Part shown: positions 21,896-34,308 of the stretch, piece after piece
How the letters are laid out: each line of letters opens with the position of its first letter
Numbering within the stretch: the stretch's first letter is position 1
Source: Cercis canadensis
Taxonomy: Eukaryota; Streptophyta; Magnoliopsida; Fabales; Fabaceae
Length of the DNA: 64,000 nt
Direction: 5' to 3'
Assembly: GCA_003255065.1 (NCBI GenBank)
Contig: QAOA01006484.1
Location: 57,538 to 121,537, forward strand
Made by a program: the position numbers and the translations under genes
The notes under the pieces: model-generated
What the model saw: the letters and a program-made list of their open reading frames with translations, nothing else
The model's database searches: none
Told to the model about the DNA's origin: nothing

Positions 21896-24800
21896 ATGGC
21901 TGCAGTGACGGATGCCATGTTCCGACCAAGGGATGATGAAGCTAAGGCTTCTCGGTCTGTTTCATCTTCGAAAAAGGAGTGGAGTCCCTCAGATGCTGTA
22001 ATATTCGTTGGGCTCAGTTTGGCGCTTGGAATTGCTTGCAGGCATCTATTGCGTGGTAGCAGAGTGCCATATACGGTTGCCTTGCTCATTCTTGGCGTTG
22101 CTCTTGGATCCATAGGTTCGCATCTTCATCATTCATGAACACATTCTGCTTGTTTCTTTTGCTTATAATAAATTTTATTTTCTCTTTTTGGCTTTCTGAA
22201 TTACAAAATATTGGATTATGAAGTTCTCTCTCTCTTTTTCTTTTTTCTTTTTTTTTTGTTGGGGGNNNNNNNNNNNNNNNNNNNNNNNNNNNNNNNNNNN
22301 NNNNNNNNNNNNNNNNNNNNNNNNNNNNNNNNNNNNNNNNNNNNNNNNNNNNNNNNNNNNNNNNNNNNNNNNNNNNNNNNNNNNNNNNNNNNNNNNNNNN
22401 NNNNNNNNNNNNNNNNNNNNNNNNNNNNNNNNNNNNNNNNNNNNNNNNNNNNNNNNNNNNNNNNNNNNNNNNNNNNNNNNNNNNNNNNNNNNNNNNNNNN
22501 NNNNNNNNNNNNNNNNNNNNNNNNNNNNNNNNNNNNNNNNNNNNNNNNNNNNNNNNNNNNNNNNNNNNNNNNNNNNNNNNNNNNNNNNNNNNNNNNNNNN
22601 NNNNNNNNNNNNNNNNNNNNNNATGGAAGAGAGGAAAAAGTGGATTGACAGGCACGTCAAGACGCTAATATATTGAAGAACAGATTTTTATATATTTTTT
22701 TAAGAAAGTGGTGAGTCTACATAAAATATTATCATATCATGTAGAATTAATAAATTTCATGATTAATGCTTTGTTTGGGAGTTGAAGGGGGAAAGGAAAG
22801 GAAAGGAAATAAGAGGAAAGAGAGAAAAAAGAAAAAGGGGATTAGGAGGGACTTTTCTTTCTCTTGTTTGGATGTTGATTATCAACAATAGAAAAAGAAG
22901 AAAAGGATAAGTAAACGAAAATTTATAATTTTACAAATTTATATTTTATTAATAAAGTGAATATATTTATTTTTATACTAAAAAAAGTGAATATATTTAA
23001 TATAAATTTAATAATATTTTTTGTTAAATAAAATTTAATAGTATAATACACTTTTCTTTCTCTCTCAATAATTTGATTTTTTTTTTTTACTAAGGCTATT
23101 GATTATTAATTTTTGGTAAAAATATTAATTTATTAATTAATTTACATGATTAGGGCCAGTTACATCCTATAAATATTGTATAAAGATAAAATTATTTGTA
23201 GTCTTATATAACAGAAAAAAAAATTTCATGTTCCTTGTAAAGATTTTTGGGCACTTCATTTGGAGCAGTAGCAAATGCTGAGATTTTAATTTTGGTTTAT
23301 TAAATCAATTGCAGTTGTGAGTCAGTTAAATAGTTATATATTTACTATTGTGAAGATAAACAATGAAACAATGCAGATAATATAACTCTTTTTTTTTTTA
23401 AGTGGGTAACTTAATCAATAAATAAATTAAAATGAGACCTACCACTATTGTAATTTGGTTTAAGAAGAGAGTATCAATGCCTTTGGATGTGGGACCGATC
23501 ATGTGAAGAGGAAAGGAAAGAAATAACAAAAAACATGTAATACAACAAGCAAAAGAATAACACGACTTCAAATAATTAAATCTCTCAAATAAAGGAGATG
23601 AGACCTTCAGTCCTCTTTTTTTCTTTCTTTTCTTTAGTTTTCAACTCCCAAACATATCATAATGAAACTATGGCTATTCAATATACACCCAACAAAATTG
23701 ATATTTACAGAACCCAATTTATAACTTTGTCTTTCTAATATATATTTGTATTTTTGGAATTTAGATTAAGATTTTGGTTTTAAAGATAGAACTCATAAGT
23801 CTTAAGAATGATCTTAGTACCATTTAGTCATAGGCTGTTTGGTCTACCTAATACACACTTATTTAACTGGCTAGCATGATAAGAAAAGTATAGCTAGGTA
23901 GAAATGAAAGCATCAGTGTTATTGGCTTACTCCATGTTGATTATCACATACATTCACAAGGCTTTAACTGGATTTCTTTCTTTCTTTCTTTCTTTTTTCC
24001 CCCTTTTTTGGTCCATTAGATGCCACTGTGGTCTATGGGCATCAATTTCGAACTTTCTCAGATTTCTAGAGGTTTAAAACATATTTTAGTGAACTTATGT
24101 GACAACTGAAGAATACGACATCTGCAGTATATGCTTTTTCACTTTGAGCAGGGACCAATATGCTTCTCATTTATGAATACTTGTTTGCTCTCACCATATA
24201 TAAAAACAATATACACTTATTTGCATATTTATTTATATAATTTTAATTAACTTGGCTAATTAATGATGAACATTCTAAGCAGAATATTGTACGCGTCCTC
24301 AGTTGGGAAAGATTGGAGATGGAATCCGCCTATGTAAGTTTAGTAATTATTTTTGTTCTTTTAATCTAAAAATATATGTACATACTGAAAAAGAATAAAT
24401 AATGAGAAAATGGAGCACATACTGTCATTGTGGTTCATTGTTCACATATTTATATTGAGATTTAAGAATGTTCTCAAGCTTTAGTCTATAGTATTCCATT
24501 TTTAAAAATTATTTGAAGAGGTTAATATTTTGAATTATCAGGGTCGGAGATTGATCCAGAACTTCTGTTAGCTGTTTGTCTTCCCCCTCTTCTCTTTGAG
24601 AGCTCCTTGTCCATGGAAATCCACCAAATTAAGGTTATTATTTTCTCTGGCTTTTTCTATGACACTTACTTGTTTCTTGAGTTAGAGATATAGAGAGAGT
24701 GTGGGAGAGGGAGATGTTATAAACAACAATTGGGCAGATCAGCACCACGTGCTAAGAGCAGTTGTGGCTTTTATAATATAATTATTTAATCTAATATCTA

Positions 24801-27800
24801 TTAAATAAGTATATTATAAACCACTTTTTCCACACTCATTTTAAATTTCTCTTAAAAAATAAGTACTTTATAATTTACACATAAAAATTAATTCTTTTAG
24901 TAAGTTCAAAGGTGAGTTATCAGTTTCGGTAACCTAGATACTTGAAAGATGATGTAACCCAGTTATATACTTTGGTCAAGAAAAGTTGTAATCTTTCGAT
25001 TAATGGAGTTGTCTTATCCCTTCTAGGGATCATGGAGGTAAATCAAAAGGATCAAACCAAACTCTTGTGTTGATTTCTGATGGTGTGTGTGTTTTATCTT
25101 TCTTCTTGCGTTTGTATGTTTAGGCACCACGCCTTCCCAACAAATACAAGTCGTCAAATGATAATTTGTGATTTTGTCAGATATTGCATTACTAGCTCTG
25201 CTTTTATTTCTCTTCATTTTCTATTTTGGTGCAGAGGTGTATGGCACAAATGATTTTACTAGCTGGTCCGGGTGTTTTGATTTCAACCTTCTTTCTTGGA
25301 TCTGCTTTGAAGGTATGTGAGCCTTTGTGTTCACATTTCATCATTTATGTCATATGATTATTAATCTTATGTCATCTTGCAGCTTACTTTTCCATATAAC
25401 TGGAGTTGGAAAACATCATTGTTACTTGGGGGACTTCTTAGTGCAACTGATCCTGTAGCAGTTGTGGCTTTGTTGAAAGACCTTGGTGCCAGCAAAAAAC
25501 TGAATACAATAATTGAAGGGGAATCTTTGATGAATGATGGGTATCAATGTTTAGTTTACATCATTCTATTTATATTTTATGGTATGTGCTATGCTACCTC
25601 CTATTTAAAGGGGTAGCACTACACTACCCCTCATTTGAGGGGTTCTGGTGGGACTAGCGCTTTAAAATTAGTGTCATTGTAAATATTTCAAAAAAATGAG
25701 TCATCCAATTTTTGTCAGAACAGTTAATTTTTTTATAAAATATATAAACATAATAATACAAGAAAAATGCCGAATTAATAATAGTTATAAATAATAATTT
25801 TCTTTGACACAATTAATCTCAAATTATGTCAACTATTTTAGAATCAAACTTATATTGTGTAACTTAATTTTTCGAAATTTTCGCAACAACACTAATTTTA
25901 GGATATGGGTCCCACTAGAACCAAAGGGAGTAGTGCTACTCCCTTGGGTAGCTTAACAATCACCTATATTAATTTATTGTCTACTCGTCAAATGAATTTA
26001 TATGTTTGCTGATTGAAGCTAGGGTTTGCTTAAAATCCTTAGACACAGTTTAATGCTCATATCATGTTCTTTTACTTTTCATTTACACATTTTGTGTTTG
26101 AAAAGTGTTCAATCTTCATTTGCAGGACGGCTATTGTGGTTTATACACTATTCTATCGTATGGTCCTTGGAGAGAGCTTCAATTGGTTGGCCATAATCAA
26201 ATTTCTAGCAGAAGTTTCACTTGGAGCGTAGGTTTCATCTCCTTTTTTTATAGCAGTAATGGCGAAAATTTATCTTGCTTATATGACCCTTTCATTGGTC
26301 CAGTGTAGGAATTGGTCTTGCTTTTGGGATAGCATCTGTTTTGTGGCTTGGGTCTATTTTTAATGATACAGTGATACAGATTACTCTAACACTTGCTGTT
26401 AGCTACATTGCTTACTTCATTGTAAGTTGCTTCCAAACTTGGATGCCTCCTTTAGAAAGTTTAGACATTATATTTATATTATGACAAATGCTGAAAAAAG
26501 GGCATGTCGGTGTTAGATACGATAATTTATTGGATACAATTGATCAGTCCTTAGTTTTTTTTTTCCTAAATAATTTGATTTCTTTGTCTGAGTTTCCTCT
26601 CCTAATACAACTTTTTTGGTCCATAAAAAACATAAAATTCTGTATGTCGAAATATATAAGATTAGTGGAGTCAAAGTTAGTGATAATTTCTTGGATACAA
26701 CAATTGAGTAGTGCTTAATTTTTCTGAAATTGAATCTGAAACCTTTGACTGAGGAAATATGTCAAATAAGTGGAATAGGATTAAGGTCATTTTAACTTTA
26801 TAAGCTTCTGGTTTGATGGAATCAACATTTTGTCAAGGATTGAGCTATCAGGTGGTGATGATTAGTGATTTCATATTTGTACAAATTAATATGCATACGT
26901 AAACTTCGCTGATCTATATATGTACACTAAATAAAAAAAAAAAAAAAAATTTGACCTCTACTAGATTTTCTTTGTAATTCAATTCATAATACAGTTTTAT
27001 TTTATATTCATTCATAATATTGATGGGATCATAACATCATGTTTTATTTTACAATCCTCGGGTGCTTTTGAATTGCTTTCATCTTGTGTGTGAAAAAATT
27101 GGTGGCCATTTCTCTGACAGGCTCAAGAGGGTGCTGATGTTTCTGGTGTTTTGACGGTGATGACTTTGGGGATGTAAGTTGAACTTTAATACAAAGTGTC
27201 TTTCTTTACCTCTTAGATTTTAGAAATCTCATTATTAAATTTAAGATCCCTGCACAGGTTCTATTCTGCAGTTGCAAAAACAGCTTTTAAAGGTCATGGC
27301 CAACAAAACTTACTTCACTTTTGGTATGTCTTCTGCATGTGCTTGTATATATATCAGTAAATTTTTTTTTTTTTTTTTTGTATTGCAAAATGTTTTTGTT
27401 AGATATAAAATTATTCACGAACCTTCACATAATAACTTAAGCTATTGGAAGTGATAGTTTCTAGTCATGGTATCAAAGCTTCTTTTTCAATATATGGTAT
27501 GAGTGGACTTATGTTAGATATAAAACTATTTCTGGTCGTTACCTAACAACTTAAGTTATTGGAAGAGATAATTCCTTGACAGTATTATCCTTTGACCTTG
27601 TATCTTTCTCTTTCTTCTGATTGAATTTCTTCTTTTGTTAAAAAATTAAAAAATAAAAAAAAGATAAGAAAAATTTCTGAGTAAAAGCTAAAAACCTGAA
27701 TGACTGTATGTAGTGGGGCTGCAAGAGCACATATGAGATTTCTTGTAATAAAATGCATCTTTACTTTCTGACTTCTATATGTTCTTTAGAAATGCAGCCA

Positions 27801-30800
27801 TGTTTTAATCCTTTGTTTAATTTTTCCCAGGGAAATGGTTGCTTATATTGCTAATACATTAATTTTCATTTTGAGGTAAGAGCTATACTGGACTCTCAAA
27901 TAATATTAATCCATTGATGAGATGCAAAATAGGCAGTTCATGCTATTTCTGAATAAATAAAAATAAATAAAGTACTATTATTATAGTTTACCTCAGTTTT
28001 TTGATGCAACAGTACTACATTCTTAATAATATATTAATTTAATTAATTGCTTCATATCGTCTTTTGCAGTGGAGTTATTATAGCTGAAGGCATTTTTAAT
28101 TGTCAGAATATTTCCGCTGATGGTACGTAGTTTTTCACTTAATTTCTGTTTATTTTTAAATATTTTAAGCCTTATATTATTTTCTGTTCTTTAAAAAAAG
28201 GAAAGTCATATCATGAAATTTCGTTTGACGCTAATATTAATTATATCTAAACTTTGCTGATTAATCAATGGGAACATAGCTTATTCTGATGCTTCCTAGA
28301 CTGATTGTGGATACTGATAAGTCCAACGTTTAAAACCTTTCAGCCAAGAGGAAAGAGAAAAAGACACATTGACAGGAAATCTCAAAAGAAGGATTTGCAA
28401 CTGAGATGCTTTTATCTTAACCTAATTTTTCTTGATGCACTTGTTGATCAGTGTCACTTGCTCTTCTTTCTTGTTAGAAAGCTTATCTGTTTTTCTTGAG
28501 TCTTAAGTTGTAAGTTACCACAAGCTATTGATTCTGTTTAGGAAAATCATGGGTTTACCTCTTGCTCCTCTACGCATATGTTCAAGTATCTCGATGCATT
28601 TTAGTTGGAGTATTGTATCCCTTTCTGCGATATTTTGGATATGGTTTTAAATGGAAAGAAGCTATTATTCTCATCTGGTCAGGATTGCGCGGGACAGTTG
28701 CCTTGGCACTTTCATTATCAGTTAAGGTAAGTATCCATGAACCACACAATGCATATATTCTTAGGGGCCGAACTGATAATAATAGTTTGAAGAGACATGT
28801 GAAATTAACTAATGTGCAAATAACATTATTTTTAATAACTCACATTGAAAATTGCACTATTCTCTTAGTTGGCTACTGGGCAGGGAGAGAGGCTGCCACT
28901 AGAATTTTTAGGGGCTTAGTATATAAAGAAATGTTTTCAGTCTTGTGGGTGCAATCGCGCCACCAAGCCACTACATAGGTATGCCTCTACATGTATATGT
29001 CAATTTCTCCTAAGACTGTTACTAAATGTATACCTTTACTTCGCAAGAAAGGAAACTCCTTTAAGCTATAAGTGTAGTAAAAAAGCCTCTGTTACTCATT
29101 GCTAAAAATCTTTTTATGAGAGACCAAACGTTATTAGAAAATGGAGAAAATGATTACAATGAAGAAGAAGGGATAAGATATAATCATCCTTAGCAAAGGC
29201 ATATAAACAGAAAACTGTAGAAACAAACTAACTTAGACTACTTAGTACAATTAAATATGGTGCTATCATTACTAGTTAGTGGGGCCAAAAATTTAATATT
29301 TGGATGTTAAAATGATTGTCTAAATCAAGTGACTTTAGCACCTCAATGAACCCTACTTTTAAGTGAATACTTCTTTTTATCTTCTAATTTTTTGTTCATG
29401 ACTGCTAGAATTTGGTTCTATAGTTAGTGGGGCCAAAAATGTAATATTTAAATGTATTCTTATAATTTTGTAGTTTAATCATCTAATAATTTTTTGATTG
29501 TTTTAGCGCTCCAGTGAGAAATCAATTGAATTGAGTGGAGATACGGGAAAACTTGTATGTTCTCTAGACGCATTATATATTAAATTTAGAAGAAAATATT
29601 TTTGTAAATTTTAAATGTAAAACTTTATTTTAATTATGTTTTGATTATGCTGGGTTATTTCATGCTCAGGACTCTGCTTGAAGATATTATAATATATTGT
29701 CTTTAAATATTTTTCAACTATGCAGTTTGTGTTCTTCACTGGAGGAATAGTGGTTTTGACAATTATTATGAATGGTTCCACCACACAATTCGTTTTGCAC
29801 TTACTACAAATGGACAAGTTGTCAGCAAGTAAGGTAATTAAGGATTCTGCCAATATATATTCGGGATTCAGCTTATCTTCTGAGAGATGCAATAGTTTGA
29901 TATTTCATAATTTAATTTGTGTCTTAAGGTATTGGATTTTCACCTTTATAGTGAAAAGAATTGTTAATATATCTAGTCAGATACAGCTAAAGGAAAGCTT
30001 CCGCATTGTATAACAGATACGTATACTTGATCTTTGGTCCTTGTCCTTAAGTTTTTGTCTATGTAAAACAGAGACGTATACTTGATTACACAAAGTATAA
30101 AATGTCGAAAGAAGCGTTAGAGGTTTTGGGTGAACTTGGAGATGATGACGATCTGGGATCTGCTGACTGGTCTACGGTGAAGAGTTACATCTCATGCTTA
30201 AATGACATTGAAGGTGAAACCGTTCATCCTTATGGTTCATCAGAAAGTGATAGAAACCTGGATCCATTGAATTTGAAAGATTTCCGAATTGGCCTTTTGA
30301 ACGGTATGTAACTCTTTGATTCCTCATACTTGTTTCTTTTAATTTATTGTTTCTCATTGTATGCCTCACAAGAGGAAAATCCTTGTCCAGCAGTATGTAA
30401 CTCTTTCTGTTTTGATAACCAGTTCAAATATTCCAATTTTATGCGAAAAATAATGTGAAGGAGTGTCACACAATGATGAGATACTGTTTCCATCCCCTGT
30501 GTATTACAGGAAATTATATTTGATTTAGTTATTCTGTGTGTTTCTATTTTAATTTTTTTCTTTGTTATAAATAGATAGAGCTAGTTATTCTGGCTAGGGA
30601 TATATGGGAAAATGAGGATTCCAACTTGAGAACTTAATGTTTTCGGGAGATCCTTTGACCATTTCTACTTTGTGTGCTATGTGTTTCTATTGAAGCTTTT
30701 AAGGCAATTTTATCGACATTATATTTGGGCACACCATTTGAAATTTCACCATGTTAACATCATGGCAATAGCCCCTCTTGTTTTTCTCGCTGTGCATCCT

Positions 30801-33038
30801 TTTGTTCTTTGCTATGTTCAGTTTCGTGGCATGTCAAGTTATACATGATGGAGAGGATGTTTGTAGAGCTTGGCCTACATTTGAAGAGTTTTCTAGTAAG
30901 TGTCTTGCTGATGGTTTTAGAAAGGGAAAAAAAAAACATTTCTGGCTTTGATATGATCACTATATGCAAATTTTGAAGCTTCATATACATTTTTTGATGG
31001 ATAATGAAAGAAATCAAAAGATACAGCCTGTTTAACGGCTAATATTTGATGGTTGTTGCATGATGATTGTCTTCATCTATGTAGTAATGATCCTAAGATG
31101 CCAATACTATTTCATGATGTGCATTTGTAAACATCACTCTTGTTGTTCTTTAGTCCTAATTTGAGAACTACCTGCTCATGTTAGGTGTCCAAGCTGCTTA
31201 CTGGGAGATGCTTGAAGAGGGGAGAATTTCACCAAAAATAGCTAATATATTAATGCGATCAGTGGACGAAGCTCTTGACTTTGCTTCACTTGATCAGCCC
31301 TTATACGACTGGAAAGGTTTAAAAGCTAATGTTCACTTTAACCATGCATCTCAGTTAAAAAAAATCTTGTCTTTTTTTTTTTTTTTNCCAATACTATTTC
31401 ATGATGTGCATTTGTAAACATCACTCTTGTTGTTCTTTAGTCCTAATTTGAGAACTACCTGCTCATGTTAGGTGTCCAAGCTGCTTACTGGGAGATGCTT
31501 GAAGAGGGGAGAATTTCACCAAAAATAGCTAATATATTAATGCGATCAGTGGACGAAGCTCTTGACTTTGCTTCACTTGATCAGCCCTTATACGACTGGA
31601 AAGGTTTAAAAGCTAATGTTCATCACTTCCCAGATTACTACAAGTTCCTTCAGCGTGCTTTTCCACAAAAAATAGTTACATATTTCACAAAGGAAAGGTT
31701 GGAATCTGCATGTTCTATTTGTTCTGCATTCCTTCATGCACACAAAATTGCTCGACGAAAGTTACATGACTTCATAGGTAATAGTCTATTTTGGTACTTC
31801 ACTCTATTTACCTTCCCAATACTAATGCCATTCTCCTGCTTTGTTTCTTATAATCTCTTTATAATATGTCAATAACAGTCTTTGCACATTATCTTCAGTT
31901 TCACAAGCCATAAAACCCATTTCCCTTTCTTCTCCACATTGGTTTGTATTTTAGACCATTGTATAGTTTAACCATGCATCTCAGTTAAAAAAAATCTTGT
32001 CTTTTTTTTTTTTTTTTGTTTTTTTTACACTTTAGTCAACATTCTAGATTTAAACATTGAACTTATAAGTCTCAAAAATAATTTTAATACCACTCAGCCA
32101 CAGACCATTTGATACTAAAAAATGTTTTTTTTACAACATCACTTTGCTAATCATAAATGGAACATTTAATGACTGGATTATATAATTTCATCTTGTTTCT
32201 GTTAATAACTCATCATATGGGAGGTTTTAGGTTGATGTATAATGAATTTACTTGCAGTAATTATTTCGATATCTTTTATGTTTTATTTAATGCATGCTAC
32301 ACTTCCAATTTCTTGCCCTTTATCTTGCTCCATACATAAGTCTTCATGGTGTTTCTTAGAGCATTGTATATATTGGTAGAGCTGTAACGGTATTCGTAAT
32401 AATTTGTTTATTTTATCATATTCACCACTTCTGCAGGTGACAATGATTTTGCTTCTAGTGCCATGAATGAAAGCCTTGTAGAAGGAGAAGAAGCAGAAAA
32501 GTTCCTACAAGATATTCGTGTAACATTTCCTGAGGTTTGTAAGTTGAATTCATATTTTAATTTGTTTCTTGCTAGTTTTACTGGGCTCCTTTTGGATTTT
32601 GTCGCTTAAATCAATTTGTGTGTAAGTGTTCCTTATTTATCATTCACGGTTCACATCACGTATGGTTATAAAGTGTTATATTAATAAGATGATCATTTTC
32701 ACAATTTTGCTTCATTTTATCTAATAAATTTCTAATCTTAGGTTTTGTGTGTCCTAAAAACAAGGCAAGCAGCGCATCTAGTGCTAAATCAGTTAACTAA
32801 ATATGCTCAAAGCATTGAGAAAGTTGGGTTAGTGGAAGAGAAAGAGATGCTGCTTCTTCATGATGCTGTCCAGGTATCTTCTGGTGTTATTCGTATTTTC
32901 TGTTTACTTTTGTTCCAGTTTGTGCAATCTCTTGTCGATAATATTGGAATTTTATTTACTATTGATTCATTTATTTCTCAGACCGATTTAAAGAGACTAG
33001 TAAGAAATTCTCCATTGGTGAAGCTTGAAAGAACTTGA
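21896..33038 (+). CDS. SOS1: SOS1-type plasma-membrane Na+/H+ antiporter, transporter part, truncated by a retrotransposon
   Basis: Homologue of SOS1/NHX7 (CPA1 family), which exports Na+ in exchange for H+ under SOS2-SOS3 control. Exons: 21896-22115, 24283-24333, 24542-24633, 25235-25312, 25383-25540, 26126-26227, 26304-26421, 27121-27173, 27258-27323, 27831-27875, 28070-28122, 28542-28726, 29507-29554, 29726-29833, 30072-30303, 31472-31777, 32437-32534, 32742-32873, 32982-33025. All introns are GT-AG and exons 1-18 sum to exactly 715 open codons. Family landmarks are GLLSATDPVAVVALLK and EGESLMNDGTAIVV (ion-binding core), GVLTVMTLGMFY, WSGLRGTVALALSLSVK, GGIVVLTIIMNGSTTQFVL, DEALDFAS and TYFTKERLESACS. 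Exon 19 runs three residues into a copia LTR (VKLERT, stop at 33036), giving 733 residues against about 1140 in the family. The start MAAVTD fits the family; an in-frame ATG at 21869 would add nine residues. Confidence 0.9.
22266..22622. other. Assembly gap (N run) in SOS1 intron 1
   Basis: 357 Ns flanked by a T/G-rich run. Open frames that cross it are artefacts. The partner in copy B (53817-53900) is also T-rich and carries an N, so the region is hard to assemble. Confidence 0.95.
22764..23660. mobile_element. Non-autonomous inverted-repeat element in SOS1 intron 1
   Basis: TTTGTTTGGGAGTTGAA (22769) reappears inverted near 23638-23655 (TTTTCAACTCCCAAACATA). Both ends lead into purine- or pyrimidine-rich GGAAAG/CTTTCT tracts. 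The interior is AT-rich and non-coding. Target duplication not resolved. Confidence 0.55.
25590..25975. mobile_element. MITE in SOS1 intron 5
   Basis: The left end GCTACCTCCTATTTAAAGGG and the reverse complement of the right end (TTAAGCTACCCAAGGGAGTA) are alike, and both lead into GTAGCACTAC and a GTGGGAC block. A related copy sits at 41330-41690 in the last part of the same gene. No coding capacity. Confidence 0.65.
31097..31387 (+). repeat. Duplicated piece of SOS1 intron 15/exon 16, probable assembly artefact
   Basis: 31097-31335 repeats 31388-31622 base for base as far as I can read, including the first 50 codons of exon 16. It then continues as AACCATGCATCTCAG plus a T-tract, identical to 31971-32017 in intron 16, and ends at a single N (31387). 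A contig that skipped from exon 16 to intron 16 and was joined without merging explains this. I use the second copy (31472-31777) as exon 16. Confidence 0.8.
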
Positions 33039-33449
33039 AGCAAAAGAAAAGATACTTGACAATAGATCAAACCAGAAGATCAATCATGAAGAGATCACCA
33101 TGCAAGAAATGCAGAAGTGATACTGCAGAATGCAATTATGCAGAAACTGGAAAACCTGAAGAAGAGAATTTGAAGAGAAAGAGCTTCAGATCTGAACTCT
33201 AGATTATGAGGAACTGTATTTCTTAATCTATAATTACAAGCTATCAATACATTATATAGACCTAAGCTTATTTACAGCTCAGCCTTTTCTAGAAGTTATT
33301 GTATAACTGATTAACAATAACCAAGTAATTGATTCTAACTAACTTTGACTATTTACTATATTATTGACTTTTGCTTGCTGACATGGCTGCTAATGTGGCC
33401 TTCATACTTTGATCAACCTCCATCATACTCCTCTGATATATGTTTAACA
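33026..33449 (-). repeat. 3' LTR of the copia element (left end)
   Basis: 424 bp, TG...CA when read on the minus strand. It supplies the stop codon that ends the SOS1 frame. The adjacent GAGGGGGAA tract (33450-33460) is the plus-strand priming site. Confidence 0.9.
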
Positions 33450-34308
33450 TTCCCCCTCAAACTCAGTGTGACAAGCAAAATAGTGATTTTGGTTCTATTG
33501 GACATAAATGCTTTGGTAGAAAGTGGTTTAGTAAGCACATATGCTAATTGAACTAAAGAAGGAACATGACATAGTTTAAGAGTCTTGTTGAGTAAGAGTT
33601 CTCGAACAAAATGACAATCTATCTCAATATGCTTAGTGCGAGCATGAAGCACTGGATTGGCTGCAAGGAATGTAGCAATTAGATTGTCACACAACAATAA
33701 AGGAGGAGATGACAAGACAAAGTGAAGTTCTTTCAACAAAGACTGAATCCATAGTAGTTCAGAGGTTGCATTTGCTAGTGCTCTATATTCAGCTTCAGTG
33801 CTAGAGCAAGCCACAACCTTTTGCTTGCTAGAGGACCATGAAATGAGGCTAGAACCAAAAAAGATGGCATGGCCACTGGTGCTGCGCCTGTCATCAGGAC
33901 AGCTAGCCCAATATGAATCAGAATAGGCCACAAAGGGTAATGAGTTACATTTGGACAGAGTAAAGCCATAAGAGAGGGTGCCCTTAAGATATTTAAGAAC
34001 TCGCTTAGCTGCTTGGAGATGCACATCAGTAGGTGCACTCATAAATTGACAAAACTTATTGACTGAGAGAGCAATGTCAGGTCTAGTTATAGTACAATAC
34101 TACAGAGCACCTACCAAGCTTTTATAAGAAAGAGGTTGGGATAAACGATGGTCATCTGTCAAAGAAAGCACTTGAGAACTCACCATAGGAGTAGGAGCAA
34201 GTTTGGCATTTTCCAATCCTGCTTTATGAAGTAGATCAGAAATATACTTTGTCTAAGAGAGATACAAATGCTGACAAGATCTAGAAGTCTTAATACCCAA
34301 GAAATAAT

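Noticed and set aside
22086-22676. Four open frames crossing the 357-N gap
   Set aside because: Their length comes from Ns.
31178-31417. An extra SOS1 exon 16 as a real alternative exon
   Set aside because: The copy ends in intron 16 sequence and an N; better explained by contig joining.
21896-33038. SOS1 as a processed (reverse-transcribed) copy
   Set aside because: Eighteen introns with GT-AG borders are present.
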